The notes: generated by a model from the letters alone, not told the origin. A DNA stretch of 64,000 nucleotides from Novosphingobium sp. FSW06-99 (GCF_001519065.1 NZ_KQ954263.1:1-64000), one strand, 5' to 3'; shown: positions 1-8,668, counted from the stretch's first letter. A program made the numbers and translations.

Positions 1-289
1 AGAGCGTCCTGCGACAAATCTGTAGCACCGTGATTGCTCTGGAAAGCCCTGTGGCGAGACGCGGCGCGCAGCGCGGGCTGGTTGCCCCGTGCAAGCGACG
101 CAACGCTGACACGGGGCTTTCCAGAGCAACCCCTTCGGGGCGGGCCGCTTTTGGCCCATTGCTACGTCGAGATGGCTTGAGCCAAAGGCCAGCGCAGCTA
201 AATATTCCCGATATTCCTGCGCCATCCCTCCTTGCACTGGGCCAAAATCGGCTCCGTCACGGTGCTACAGATTTATCGCAGGACGCTCT
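1..289. repeat. Structured inverted-repeat element (MITE-like or REP-like)
   Basis: A 33-base arm at 1-33 is the reverse complement of 257-289 with one mismatch. Nested inside are a 20-base pair of arms (34-53 with 110-129, one mismatch), a TTCG-loop hairpin at 130-140, a 13-base pair (146-158 with 238-250, one mismatch) and a hairpin whose stem is GCGCAG/CTGCGC (192-222). Together these give a multi-branched fold closed by the outer helix. No credible reading frame is present. The element may continue left of the window, so its true end and any target-site duplication cannot be judged. It could be a non-autonomous mobile element, a dispersed palindromic repeat or a structured RNA. Confidence 0.7.
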
Positions 290-314
290 AGGACCGCTTG
301 GGGCAGCCTGGTGC

Positions 315-701
315 TCAGGCGGCGACTGAGGGGACCATTACCAGATTGCCCGATCCGGGCGGTGTGGCCAGTCGCAGCGCGTCGGAAATTTCGATGATCG
401 TCTGGATCGCGCGCGCCTCGTCATCATTCAGCCCTTCAAAATCGGGCAGGAACGCGCGGCAGGCCTGCAACAGGTTGCCCGGTGACCGCTGCAACTCGCC
501 GCGATATACCTCCACACTGGTGCAGCCATCGATGTCCGCCCAGCGCAATCCGCTGGGAGCGGGGCGCTCGTGAAACGCCCACAGCGCGGCGACCGCGCGT
601 TCAACCGCATCGCGCGTGCGATCGGCCAGCGCATCGCCTGACGCACGCGCCTTGAGTTTTTGACGGTAACGGCGTTGCCGTTCGGCATTGGACATGGCCA
701 T
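315..701 (-). CDS. Hypothetical protein with basic SNAERQRRYRQKLKA-type N-terminus
   Basis: A protein of about 129 residues. The N-terminus is very basic (MAMSNAERQRRYRQKLKARA), a short motif often seen at the start of small uncharacterised proteins of proteobacteria and their plasmids or phages. The rest is acidic and helical with no recognisable catalytic motif. The start is uncertain: ATG codons at 701 and 695 are both possible and neither has a clear ribosome-binding site. It lies downstream of the response regulator gene on the same strand, and a 12-bp palindrome (751-762) sits in the gap. The basic N-terminus suggests nucleic-acid binding, but this is only inference. Confidence 0.6.
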   Translation of the reverse strand: MAMSNAERQRRYRQKLKARASGDALADRTRDAVERAVAALWAFHERPAPSGLRWADIDGCTSVEVYRGELQRSPGNLLQACRAFLPDFEGLNDDEARAIQTIIEISDALRLATPPGSGNLVMVPSVAA

Positions 702-750
702 GGCGCAAACGATGCGCCGATGGGGCGGGCCCGGCAATCCGGGACAACCC

Positions 751-762
751 GGTTACGTAACC
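751..762. promoter_or_regulatory. 12-bp palindrome, possible operator
   Basis: GGTTACGTAACC is a perfect palindrome in the gap between the response regulator stop and the next minus-strand gene. The same half-site (GTAAC/GTTAC) recurs inverted at 3270-3274 and 3290-3294, upstream of the LuxR-type gene. It may be a binding site for the neighbouring NarL-type regulator. No binding evidence exists. Confidence 0.3.
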
Positions 763-798
763 ATCCTTATCCGCCGCGCCTGGGACGATCGACGGCCA

Positions 799-1446
799 TC
801 AGTTGGATGTGTCGCTGACTGCCAGCAGCGCGAGTTCGGTGCGGTTGTCGATGCCCAGTTTCTGATAGATCGCATGAAGGTAGACTTTGACCGTGCCTTC
901 ACCGATGTTGAGTTCTGCGCCGATGTCGCGATTGCGCATGCCGCGTGCGACCAGCCGGGCGATGCGGCGTTCGCGCGGATTGAGTCGATCGAGTGGCCCG
1001 GCCGCTTCGGGATTGAGCGACAGGTCGAGCGCGCGTTGCAACAGCGAGGGCGGGATGGCCCGCTCACCCGAGGTAACTTTTTCAAGCGCATCGAGCAGTT
1101 CATCGCCCGCGCCATCCTTGGCAACGATCCCCTCGACGCCCGCGCGCATCACGCTGAGCAACTGGCGATCGTTGATTTCGGCGGTCAGCAGCACCACCGG
1201 GCGCCGGTCGGCGCGTCGCCGCAGCGTTTCGAGTGTCTGCACGCCGTTCAGTCCGGGCATGTTGATATCCAGCACCACGATCGCCGGATCGTACGTGGCG
1301 ATCGCATCGAGCGTTTCCTCGCCGCTGGCCGTGCCCGCGACCATCCGGAAGCGGCTGTCGCGCAGCACCGCTTCGACCCCCGCGCGGATATAACTGTGAT
1401 CATCGGCCACCAGCACCGATACTGTGTCTGCCCTGTGCATGTCCAT
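799..1446 (-). CDS. NarL/FixJ-family response regulator
   Basis: A 215-residue two-domain regulator. The N-terminal receiver has the acidic pair D15/D16, the phospho-acceptor D60 (VVLDINMPG), T88 and K110. The C-terminal part, from about residue 150, is a LuxR-type HTH (LNPRERRIARLVARGM, then NIGEGTVKVYLHAIYQKLG). It should be phosphorylated by the sensor kinase encoded immediately upstream, whose stop lies 42 nt away. I chose ATG 1446, preceded by GGGG at a suitable distance; an in-frame GTG at 1464 and an ATG at 1440 are alternatives. Its target genes are unknown. Confidence 0.9.
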   Translation of the reverse strand: MDMHRADTVSVLVADDHSYIRAGVEAVLRDSRFRMVAGTASGEETLDAIATYDPAIVVLDINMPGLNGVQTLETLRRRADRRPVVLLTAEINDRQLLSVMRAGVEGIVAKDGAGDELLDALEKVTSGERAIPPSLLQRALDLSLNPEAAGPLDRLNPRERRIARLVARGMRNRDIGAELNIGEGTVKVYLHAIYQKLGIDNRTELALLAVSDTSN

Positions 1447-1488
1447 GATTGCCCCGTATCCCACCCTGTTTGGCGACCCCCGTCACCC

Positions 1489-3138
1489 TTACGCCGCGAT
1501 CGGCAACGGCAACGCGATATCGAGCCGCGCGCCGGAGACCCCGCTGGCAATTCGCAATTGCCCGCCCAGCATCTCGATGCGTTCGCTGATCGAACGCGGC
1601 CGATGCGTGCGACGGGCCGCCGCGAAGCCGCTGCCGTTATCGTCAATCGAGATTTGCAGCAAATTGTCTTTGGTATGGTCAAGCACCAGGTCGACCCGGC
1701 TGCATTGGCCGTGACGCACTGCATTGGCGACCGCCTCGCGCACGAGTTGCCGCAATTCGTGGGCCATGTCGATCGATACCGGCAGCCTGGGGCACGAACT
1801 GGTGATCGTGGTGGTGATCTGCCAGTGCTGGCCCATTTCGCCAATCAACGACGTCAGTTCCTCGACAATGTCGGTCGTGCGGTTGCCATCAATCCCCCGG
1901 CGCAGGCGGTCGATCATCGTGCGCACGTGCTGCTGTTCGCTGCCCAGCGCTTCACGCATGGCGACGATTTCGCTGTCGGGATCGCGCCCTTCGCGGATCC
2001 CGCGCCGCAACGCTTCCAGCCGGAACAGCGTTCCGGCCAGCAATTGTGCCACGCTGTCATGCAGATCGCGAGCCAGCGCATTGCGCACGCTGGAAACGGC
2101 AATTGATTGTGCGAACGCCGCCATTTCCTCGCGATCAAGCGCCAGGCCGACATCGCGCGACAGTATCGTGATGACCGGCAAATCATCGATACAGGCATCG
2201 GCCACGCCCCACACCAGCATCTGGCCATGGCCGGATGCCGATGTCATGCGTGCCAGCAAACCACCCGAAACATCGCACGCATCGGCCAGCGCATGGCCAA
2301 ACGGGCCGGTCTTGGGTTGCAGCCGGTAATCGCTCAGGGCCAGGATCCGGCGGCACCGCTTGATGTCGAACAAAGCGGCATCGGCGTCGGGGTCGAAATC
2401 CTCGGTCAGCGGTCCAGGGCCGACCCGGTGGTGCGTGAACACGCCGTCGCGATCACAATAGAGGTCGACCCAGGGTTCTTCCGAGGTGGTTACCGCAATC
2501 GCGGCGCTGTGGGCGTGGAAGGTGCTGCGCGCATAGGCCAGCGCTCCGGCGAGGATCTGGTCACGCCGCCTGCCCGGGATGCCGCCGGGTTCGGGCATTG
2601 GCGACACGCGCGTGACGCGCACATCGGCGGCAAGCCACACGATCATCAGCGACAGTGCGGTCATGTTGGCCATCCGCCTTCCGAACTGGTAACTATCGAT
2701 CGTGGGGCCAAACGCGTCGAACAGTCCGCCGACCAGCCCAAAGGACAGCACGAGCGCGCATGCAGTCAGCAAGACGCCCCGCTGACCCCACCGGGCCAGG
2801 GCGGTGATCAGCAGAAATGCGGTAAAGCCGATGAACGGGCTGCTGGCATAGTTCCGGTCGACATCGGCCAGGCTGATCGCGCTCAGGAACACCACCATAT
2901 CGACAACATGGACGGCAATGGCGACCCGGAAATCCCACCACCAACTGCGCCAGACCAGCGCCACGAGCAGTGCGCTCCACCCCAGATAGAGCGTCAGTTC
3001 CCGGCACAACAATCCGTGCATGAGGGTCCTGCGGGAGGGATCGAGCATGATGGCGGTCAGGAATACCGCAGCCAGGATGGCGCGGCTCGCGGCCAGGACT
3101 TTGGAAGTCCGTCTGATCGTTATCCGACGCCTTGGCAA
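1489..3138 (-). CDS. NarL-type sensor histidine kinase
   Basis: A 549-residue membrane sensor kinase. Roughly six hydrophobic segments occupy residues 18-172, followed by a cytoplasmic region of about 170 residues that looks GAF-like but has no clear motif. The HisKA_3 dimerisation helix carries the phosphorylated His360 in ARDLHDSVAQ. The HATPase part has the N box around 467-477 (VREAVANAVRHG) and the G box DDNGSGF at 499-505. It pairs with the response regulator just downstream. The start is a TTG (3138) with GGGAA upstream; no ATG exists before residue 31, inside the first membrane segment, so the rare start is likely. The signal sensed is unknown. Confidence 0.88.
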   Translation of the reverse strand: MPRRRITIRRTSKVLAASRAILAAVFLTAIMLDPSRRTLMHGLLCRELTLYLGWSALLVALVWRSWWWDFRVAIAVHVVDMVVFLSAISLADVDRNYASSPFIGFTAFLLITALARWGQRGVLLTACALVLSFGLVGGLFDAFGPTIDSYQFGRRMANMTALSLMIVWLAADVRVTRVSPMPEPGGIPGRRRDQILAGALAYARSTFHAHSAAIAVTTSEEPWVDLYCDRDGVFTHHRVGPGPLTEDFDPDADAALFDIKRCRRILALSDYRLQPKTGPFGHALADACDVSGGLLARMTSASGHGQMLVWGVADACIDDLPVITILSRDVGLALDREEMAAFAQSIAVSSVRNALARDLHDSVAQLLAGTLFRLEALRRGIREGRDPDSEIVAMREALGSEQQHVRTMIDRLRRGIDGNRTTDIVEELTSLIGEMGQHWQITTTITSSCPRLPVSIDMAHELRQLVREAVANAVRHGQCSRVDLVLDHTKDNLLQISIDDNGSGFAAARRTHRPRSISERIEMLGGQLRIASGVSGARLDIALPLPIAA

Positions 3139-3202
3139 CCAGCGATTCCCGTTCTTGTACTTTCGGAAGTCTGATACCTGTCAATTGGGGAAGGAAGCAA
3201 AC

Positions 3203-3232
3203 ATTCTATGCGATAATGCACCATAGCGCCAA
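3203..3232 (-). promoter_or_regulatory. Candidate promoter of the sensor kinase-regulator operon
   Basis: On the minus strand TTGGCG (3232-3227) and TAGAAT (3208-3203) are separated by 18 nt, about 65 nt upstream of the kinase start. The -10 element matches the sigma-70 consensus at five of six positions. This is assigned by eye only. Confidence 0.35.
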
Positions 3233-3336
3233 AGCTGACCGGATGATTCGGTTTGCCCTGACGGATTAAGTAACACTTTTTTATCGTTGGTTACGCTTTA
3301 CCGCTAGGTGTAGATAGTGGGGACACGTACTGTTGA

Positions 3337-3990
3337 GTGGGTCCATGGCGGCGGATGCGACTGGGGGACAGGCGTGATCCGCTTGGTGTGCGGCAGGGGA
3401 TTTGCGAGTTGATCAGTTCATCCGATCAGATTGCAGTCGACCCGTTTCAGGGGTTGACGGCAAAGCAATGCGAAGTGCTGGATCTGCTGATCGAGCACAA
3501 GACCTCCAAGGAAATCTCGCGTTTGCTGGGTATTTCCCCGCACACGGTGGACCAACGCATCATGCTGGCCCGTGCAAAATTGCGCGCCTCCACCCGCAGC
3601 GAAGTGGCCCAGGCCTATCGCCGGTTGCGTAGCGAAACCGAAAAGTCAGTACGTTCAGATACATATGAACAATCCATATATGGGTCTTCGCAGGTCGCAT
3701 CGCTGATTGAAACCGGCCAAGACGGTTGGCGGGAAGGGGCTGATAGGACATCGTCGGAGGCTTTTCCGGTACCATTGGAAGCAATGGAAACATCGCCACA
3801 ACAGAGGGCGGAGTTTCGGCCGGATTATCCCCCGCGAGAGTATTATCATGTCCTTCCCGAGGCGTTTGACGGTCGGATCGGCACGTTGATGCGTCTGGGG
3901 GCGATCGCGATGATTACCGTCTTCCTGACCCTGATCATTCTGGGCGGGCTGGCGATTTATTCCGAACTCTCTCACATGCTGGATGGCTGA
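3337..3990 (+). CDS. LuxR-type HTH protein with C-terminal transmembrane anchor
   Basis: A GerE/LuxR-type HTH lies at about residues 38-95 (LTAKQCEVLDLLIEH, SKEISRLLGISPHTVDQRI), followed by a low-complexity linker of about 90 residues. One strong membrane helix at about 186-208 (AIAMITVFLTLIILGGLAIY) ends the protein. There is no receiver domain. The arrangement implies a DNA-binding domain tethered to the inner face of the membrane. The start is uncertain: GTG 3337 and ATG 3355 are in frame, and a start at TTG 3409 would leave only a short N-terminus before the HTH, as is common in this family. It diverges from the two-component operon and sits 97 nt before a small gene of unknown function, with which it may be co-expressed. 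Confidence 0.82.
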   Translation: MGPWRRMRLGDRRDPLGVRQGICELISSSDQIAVDPFQGLTAKQCEVLDLLIEHKTSKEISRLLGISPHTVDQRIMLARAKLRASTRSEVAQAYRRLRSETEKSVRSDTYEQSIYGSSQVASLIETGQDGWREGADRTSSEAFPVPLEAMETSPQQRAEFRPDYPPREYYHVLPEAFDGRIGTLMRLGAIAMITVFLTLIILGGLAIYSELSHMLDG

Positions 3991-4087
3991 ATCGCTGACA
4001 AATGAACGGTGTCCTGCCCGGACGTCACTGCGCCTCGATTGTTGGCAACAAAGCTCGATGCCGGGGGGCATCGACCGGAGGCATGAC

Positions 4088-4492
4088 ATGACGACCACTG
4101 CAATGACCACACACGTAGCACAGCAACGCATCACCCGCGATCTGCGGAGTGCGGAGAACGCCCTCGACGAAGCCCTGCTGCGCCAGTCGCAGCTTTTGTC
4201 CACGATGGTCCACGCCCGGCGCGAAACCGGTGTTGCGCCCTATATGGGGCAGGATGCCCTGATGCGGCTGGTGCGCAGCCAAGCGGCGATGCTCAACGCC
4301 GGGGGCGAACTGGCCCGGGTACACGGGCGGCTCAACGACATTGCGGTCGAAACCGGGGTTGGCAACGATCCCAAACCGACGCCCGCCTTTGGGCTGTCGG
4401 ATTCCGCTGCCGAAGCGGCCGAACTGGCGGGGCCGCTGTTTGCGGGCCATGCGTCGGCTGTCGATGGTGTGGCCCACCCGCGCGCCGCGTGA
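4088..4492 (+). CDS. Hypothetical helical protein
   Basis: A soluble protein of about 134 residues (MTTTAMTTHVAQQRITRDLR at the start), rich in Ala, Leu and Gln through residues 10-85, suggesting a helical bundle. No known domain is recognised. GGAGG at 4077-4081, six bases before ATG 4088, fixes this start over an in-frame upstream ATG at 3983. It follows the membrane-tethered HTH gene on the same strand, so a shared function is possible, but nothing in the sequence proves it. Confidence 0.7.
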   Translation: MTTTAMTTHVAQQRITRDLRSAENALDEALLRQSQLLSTMVHARRETGVAPYMGQDALMRLVRSQAAMLNAGGELARVHGRLNDIAVETGVGNDPKPTPAFGLSDSAAEAAELAGPLFAGHASAVDGVAHPRAA

Positions 4493-4536
4493 TCGGTTTG
4501 CAGGGGCCGGTCAACTCATGATCATGATAGCCTGAT

Positions 4537-4983
4537 ATGCTGTTTGTCTGGTTGACCCGGCTCCTGCTGTCGCTTGCCACCGTGTTCGCGGTGCGCAAGG
4601 GCGACGAACCCGAACGCCTGGTGGCGATCATCTTTGTGGCGATGATCGCATTCGACTTCGTCAATCACCTCATTTTCGGAGACCCGACATGGTTCGAGGT
4701 CAATCCCGGTCACTTCGTGATCGACAGCTGGGCCCTGCTGACGCTTACATGGGTCGCACTGAAGGCCAATCGTGGCTGGCCGTTGTGGATCAGCGCGCTG
4801 CAACTGATTGCGGTCATGGCGCATTTCGCCAAGTTGCTGGAAATCGACGAGGCCCGGCGCAGTTACTGGATGATGACGCAACTGCCCTATATCATCGAAA
4901 TCTGCACGCTGCTGATCGGGACGTTCGCACACGTCCTGCGGCTGAGGCGGATCGGTCACTATGCTGCATGGCGCCCGGCCTGA
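4537..4983 (+). CDS. Hypothetical four-helix integral membrane protein
   Basis: A 148-residue hydrophobic protein with about four membrane segments (LTRLLLSLATVFAV, LVAIIFVAMIAFDFVNHLIF, a segment starting SWALLTLTWVAL, and PYIIEICTLLIGTFAHVL). Charged residues cluster between them and the C-terminus is basic. It has no signal-peptidase site and no catalytic motif. Spacing to the downstream wHTH gene is 28 nt, so the two may be co-transcribed. No ribosome-binding site is obvious. Function unknown. Confidence 0.72.
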   Translation: MLFVWLTRLLLSLATVFAVRKGDEPERLVAIIFVAMIAFDFVNHLIFGDPTWFEVNPGHFVIDSWALLTLTWVALKANRGWPLWISALQLIAVMAHFAKLLEIDEARRSYWMMTQLPYIIEICTLLIGTFAHVLRLRRIGHYAAWRPA

Positions 4984-5011
4984 ACCGGTCAACCAACGAT
5001 CGGAGGGTGGC

Positions 5012-5548
5012 ATGACGGTTCGTCCGGTCGGTCCGCGCGGCAGTCTTTCAGGACGCCCCGGCAAAGTCGAACGCGCCTTGCGCGCGGCACCGGTGTCATC
5101 GATGCCAACTGCGCCAGCCGATGCCGGGGCGCTGGTGCGGCGCCAGCGGCTGGCACTGACGCTGGCGCGCGAGTTCTATGCCGGAAGGCGCCGACGCGCC
5201 CGCTATCTCAGTGTCGACCTGTTTGGCGAACCGACCTGGGATATCCTGCTCGACCTCTATGTCGCGGCGCGCGAGGGGCGGCGGGTGCCCACTACCAGTG
5301 CCTGCATCGGCGCGCATGTGCCGCCGACCACGGCGCTGCGCTGGTTGCGCATTCTGGAAATGCGCGCGCTGGTCGAGCGTGAGGACGATGGTCGCGACGG
5401 GCGCCGCACTTTTGTGCGCCTGACCGATCGGGGCAGCGCAGTGATGGAAGCGTTCCTGGGCTCGATGGCCGAGACTTTGCTGGTGGCGCTGGCCGATGCC
5501 GGGCGCGTGGACGATCACGAAGCGGCATTGGACGTGGCAGCGCAATAG
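5012..5548 (+). CDS. MarR-like winged-helix protein
   Basis: A 178-residue protein. From about residue 70 (LFGEPTWDILLDLYVAAREG) it resembles MarR-type winged helices: a recognition-helix region (PTTSACIGAHVPPTTALRWL) and a wing (EREDDGRDGRRTFVRLTDRG). The N-terminal 45 residues are basic and low-complexity. GGAGG at 5001-5005 supports ATG 5012. The last 34 nt overlap the convergent kinase gene. It probably binds DNA; the target is unknown. Confidence 0.78.
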   Translation: MTVRPVGPRGSLSGRPGKVERALRAAPVSSMPTAPADAGALVRRQRLALTLAREFYAGRRRRARYLSVDLFGEPTWDILLDLYVAAREGRRVPTTSACIGAHVPPTTALRWLRILEMRALVEREDDGRDGRRTFVRLTDRGSAVMEAFLGSMAETLLVALADAGRVDDHEAALDVAAQ

Positions 5549-6366
5549 CGCGCCAGGATCTGTGTGACGGCTCTGCCCGGGTCGAGGTCGATCACCAGAT
5601 CGGCGCGATCGGGCAGATCGGTCAGCAAATGCCGCGTCAGGCGTTCATAATGGGCGACAAAGCGGATCACCGCCGTGTCGTCCATGACACCTGGCGCGTT
5701 GCCTGCCACGCTGCGCAAGGCGGCCTCCTGCTGTTGCCGCCAGGCGACCACAGTGGCGACATCGGGCGCGCGCAACTGGGCCATGGTGTCGATCTGTGCC
5801 CACAGATCGGCATAGTCGCCCGCCAGCGCGGCGTTGACGTGGCCGCGCCAGATCGCGTCGGGGTCTTCTTCGGCCTCCAGCGCGTTGATCGGTTGTTCCA
5901 GCGCGGCTGCTGTCTGGGCACGCGCGCCAAGGCACCAGCCCTCGAATAGCACCAGCCGCGTGTGCGCAGGGGCCCGGTCCCACGTGTCGACCGGGCGGCG
6001 GTCATCGCGGGCCTTGTCAAACCGGGGCACAGGCACCCGCTCGCCCCGTGCCAGGGCCGCAAGCGTCGCCAGCCCCAGTGCGACATCATGCGTGCCGGGC
6101 ACACCGCGCGTGATCAGCAGCGGGTGCACGTGTTCCGCCAGTCGCTGGCGCTCGGCCCGGGTGCGATAGAGATCGTCGAGCGACAGCGTGACGGTGGCGA
6201 TCGCACGCGCTGCCATATGCCGATGCAGCGCGGCGACCAGCGTCGATTTGCCCGACCCCTGCGGCCCCGACAGGCCCAGCACAACCATGCCGGGCCGCAG
6301 CGCCAGCGTGTGGTCGGCCAGCGCGATCAGCGCAGCCATCGCGGATTGGTCGGGGTCTGGCGCCAT
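5515..6366 (-). CDS. D-glycerate 3-kinase-like P-loop ATPase
   Basis: A 283-residue cytoplasmic kinase. The Walker A motif is GPQGSGKS (34-41), followed by SLDDLY (62-67), a combination characteristic of plant GLYK and fungal Tda10-like glycerate kinases within the uridine/pantothenate kinase superfamily. A FEGWCLG segment near residue 145 is also typical. The probable reaction is ATP-dependent phosphorylation of D-glycerate to 3-phosphoglycerate. It diverges from the ethanolamine operon across about 120 bp and overlaps the convergent wHTH gene by 34 nt. Substrate assignment is by family only. Confidence 0.8.
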   Translation of the reverse strand: MAPDPDQSAMAALIALADHTLALRPGMVVLGLSGPQGSGKSTLVAALHRHMAARAIATVTLSLDDLYRTRAERQRLAEHVHPLLITRGVPGTHDVALGLATLAALARGERVPVPRFDKARDDRRPVDTWDRAPAHTRLVLFEGWCLGARAQTAAALEQPINALEAEEDPDAIWRGHVNAALAGDYADLWAQIDTMAQLRAPDVATVVAWRQQQEAALRSVAGNAPGVMDDTAVIRFVAHYERLTRHLLTDLPDRADLVIDLDPGRAVTQILARYCAATSNAAS

Positions 6367-6485
6367 TCCCTAAGGTCTCCCGCTTGCCCGGACCTGCGGC
6401 GCAGGTCATGCATGCACCTCTTGCAAGGGAATCGCCAAGTTCGCCAGCCTGTGCTTGGTGCCTGGCCAGGGTTCGGGGAGTTTCG

Positions 6486-7883
6486 ATGGTCTATCGCAGC
6501 GATTTCGGCGGAGAGCGCCACAGCTTCGGCACGCTGGCGGCGGTTCTGGCCGCTGCCTCGCCGATGCGGTCGGGCGATGCGCTGGCGGGACTGGCGGCGG
6601 ACAGCGCGGCGCGGCGCGTGGCCGCGCGCGCCGTGCTGGCGGATCTGCCGCTGCGCCATTTTCTCGATGTCGCGCTGGTGCCCTATGAAGACGATGAAGT
6701 CACCCGGCTGATCCTCGACAGCCATGATGCGCCGGCGTTTGCCCCGCTGGCGGCGATGACCGTGGGCGATCTGCGCGACTGGTTGCTGTTGCCGCAGACC
6801 GATGCGCCGGCGCTGGCGGGTGTGGCGCGCGGACTGACCCCGGAGATGGTCGCGGCGGTGTCAAAGCTGATGCGCAACCAGGATCTGATCGTGGTGGCGC
6901 AGAAAGTGCGCGTGATCACCGCGTTTCGCAACACCATCGGGCTGGCCGGGCGGCTGTCGACCCGGTTGCAGCCCAACCATCCGGCCGACGATCCGCGCGG
7001 GATTGCCGCGGCCGTGCTCGACGGGTTGATCCACGGGGTGGGCGATGCGGTGATCGGCATCAACCCGGCGACCGACAGTGTGCCCGGTGCGTTGCGGCTG
7101 TTGACCATGCTCGACGATGTGCGCCAACGCTATGCCATCCCGACGCAGACGTGCGTGCTGACCCATGTGACCAATGCGATCGAGATCATTGCGCGCGGCG
7201 GGCCGGTCGATCTGGTGTTCCAGTCGATCGCCGGCAGCGAAGTCGCCAATCGCGGGTTCGGCATCGATCTGGCGCTGTTGCGCGAGGCGCAGGATGCGGC
7301 GCTGGGTCTCGGGCGCGGCGACGTCGGGCACAACGTGATGTATTTCGAGACCGGGCAGGGCGCGGCGCTGTCGGCCAATGGCCACCACGGCATCGACCAG
7401 CAGACGATGGAGGCGCGCGCCTATGGCGTGGCGCGCGCGTTCGATCCGCTGCTGGTCAACACCGTGGTCGGCTTTATCGGGCCCGAATATCTCTATGATG
7501 GCAAAGAGATCATCCGTGCCGCGCTGGAAGACCACTTCTGCGGCAAGCTGCTCGGCCTGCCGATGGGTTGCGATGCCTGTTACACCAACCATGCCGAGGC
7601 CGATCAGGATGACATGGACACGCTGATGACCGTGCTGACCGTGGCGGGGTGCACGTTCCTGATCTGTGTGCCGGGCAACGACGATGTCATGCTCAGCTAT
7701 CAAAGCCTGTCGTACCATGATGCGCTGGCATTGCGCGCGATGACCGGGGTGCGCGCCGCGCCCGAATTCGAGGCCTGGCTGGCGCAGATGGATCTGGTCG
7801 CGCCCGACGGGTCGATCCGCGCGCTCGACGGCGGCGCGGCGGGCCTGGTCTATCGTCTGATCGGCAGCGGACTGGCGGCATGA
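6486..7883 (+). CDS. eutB: Ethanolamine ammonia-lyase large subunit
   Basis: A 465-residue catalytic subunit of the adenosylcobalamin-dependent lyase that converts ethanolamine to acetaldehyde and ammonia. Family stretches are visible: PATDSVPGALRLL, PTQTCVLTHVTNAIE, FQSIAGSEVANRGFGI (with the active-site Glu) and GLPMGCDACYTNHAEADQ. Length is normal. GGGGAG about 7 nt before ATG 6486 sets the start; an upstream in-frame ATG at 6384 gives a non-homologous leader. It overlaps eutC by four bases (ATGA), so translation is coupled. No eutA reactivase, regulator or microcompartment gene is adjacent. Confidence 0.96.
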   Translation: MVYRSDFGGERHSFGTLAAVLAAASPMRSGDALAGLAADSAARRVAARAVLADLPLRHFLDVALVPYEDDEVTRLILDSHDAPAFAPLAAMTVGDLRDWLLLPQTDAPALAGVARGLTPEMVAAVSKLMRNQDLIVVAQKVRVITAFRNTIGLAGRLSTRLQPNHPADDPRGIAAAVLDGLIHGVGDAVIGINPATDSVPGALRLLTMLDDVRQRYAIPTQTCVLTHVTNAIEIIARGGPVDLVFQSIAGSEVANRGFGIDLALLREAQDAALGLGRGDVGHNVMYFETGQGAALSANGHHGIDQQTMEARAYGVARAFDPLLVNTVVGFIGPEYLYDGKEIIRAALEDHFCGKLLGLPMGCDACYTNHAEADQDDMDTLMTVLTVAGCTFLICVPGNDDVMLSYQSLSYHDALALRAMTGVRAAPEFEAWLAQMDLVAPDGSIRALDGGAAGLVYRLIGSGLAA

Positions 7884-8668
7884 CCGATGGCGTGACCGAT
7901 GCCGCGTTGTGGGCGCGGTTGCGCGCGGCCAGTCCGGCGCGGATCGCGTTGGGGCGGGTGGGCAACACGCTGCCGCTCGATGCGGTGCTGCGGTTTCAGC
8001 TTGATCATGCACGGGCACGCGATGCGGTGCATGCGCCGTTCGATGCCGAGGCGCTGGCCGCTGCGTTGTCACCTTTGCCGGCGATCGTGGTGGCCAGCGC
8101 CGCGCCCGATCGTGCGACGTATCTGCGGCGGCCCGATCTGGGCCGTGCGCTGTCGCCAGCGGGCGCGGCACGGCTGGCCCAGGCGGTCGAGCGCGATCCG
8201 GCGGTGGCCGATTGCGATGTCGCGATTGTGGTGGGCGATGGCTTGTCGGCCACCGGGGTCGCGGCGGGCGGGGTCGCGCTGGTGCGGGCGCTGGTGGCGC
8301 AATGCGCCGGGCTGCGGCTGGCCCCGGTGGTGATCGCAAGCGGGGCGCGGGTGGCGCTGGGCGATGCGATCGGCGCTGCGCTGCGTGCGCGCGCGGTGGT
8401 GATGGTGATCGGCGAACGGCCTGGGCTGAGCGTGGCTGACAGTCTGGGCATCTATATGACCTATGCCCCGCGCATCGGCCGCGCCGACAGCGAGCGCAAC
8501 TGCATCTCCAACGTGCACGCGAACGGCGGGCTGACCCCCGAGGCGGCGGCGGCGACGCTTGGCCGTCTGTTGCGCGAATCGCTGCGGCGCGGGCTGTCGG
8601 GGGTGGATCTCAAAGATTCCGGCGAGGCTTTGCCTGCGCCCTTTTCGAAAACTGGACAGCATGGATGA
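7880..8668 (+). CDS. eutC: Ethanolamine ammonia-lyase small subunit
   Basis: A 262-residue small subunit that forms the lyase with EutB and contributes to the cobalamin site. Conserved segments include ARIALGRVGNTLPLDAVLRF, DVAIVVGDGLSATGV, VVMVIGERPGLSVADSLGIY and SERNCISNVHANGG. It overlaps eutB by four bases at the start and the permease by four at the end, a tight three-gene operon. Confidence 0.96.
   Translation: MTDGVTDAALWARLRAASPARIALGRVGNTLPLDAVLRFQLDHARARDAVHAPFDAEALAAALSPLPAIVVASAAPDRATYLRRPDLGRALSPAGAARLAQAVERDPAVADCDVAIVVGDGLSATGVAAGGVALVRALVAQCAGLRLAPVVIASGARVALGDAIGAALRARAVVMVIGERPGLSVADSLGIYMTYAPRIGRADSERNCISNVHANGGLTPEAAAATLGRLLRESLRRGLSGVDLKDSGEALPAPFSKTGQHG

Noticed and set aside
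1..289. tRNA or rRNA-like structure
   Set aside because: The nested arms do not fit a tRNA cloverleaf in size, no anticodon arm or TTC loop is present, and the ends are complementary over 33 bases.
688..2106. Long plus-strand frame opposite the two-component genes
   Set aside because: It lies antisense to the kinase and regulator, has His/Arg/Gln-rich composition typical of the antisense of GC-rich genes, and shows no family resemblance.
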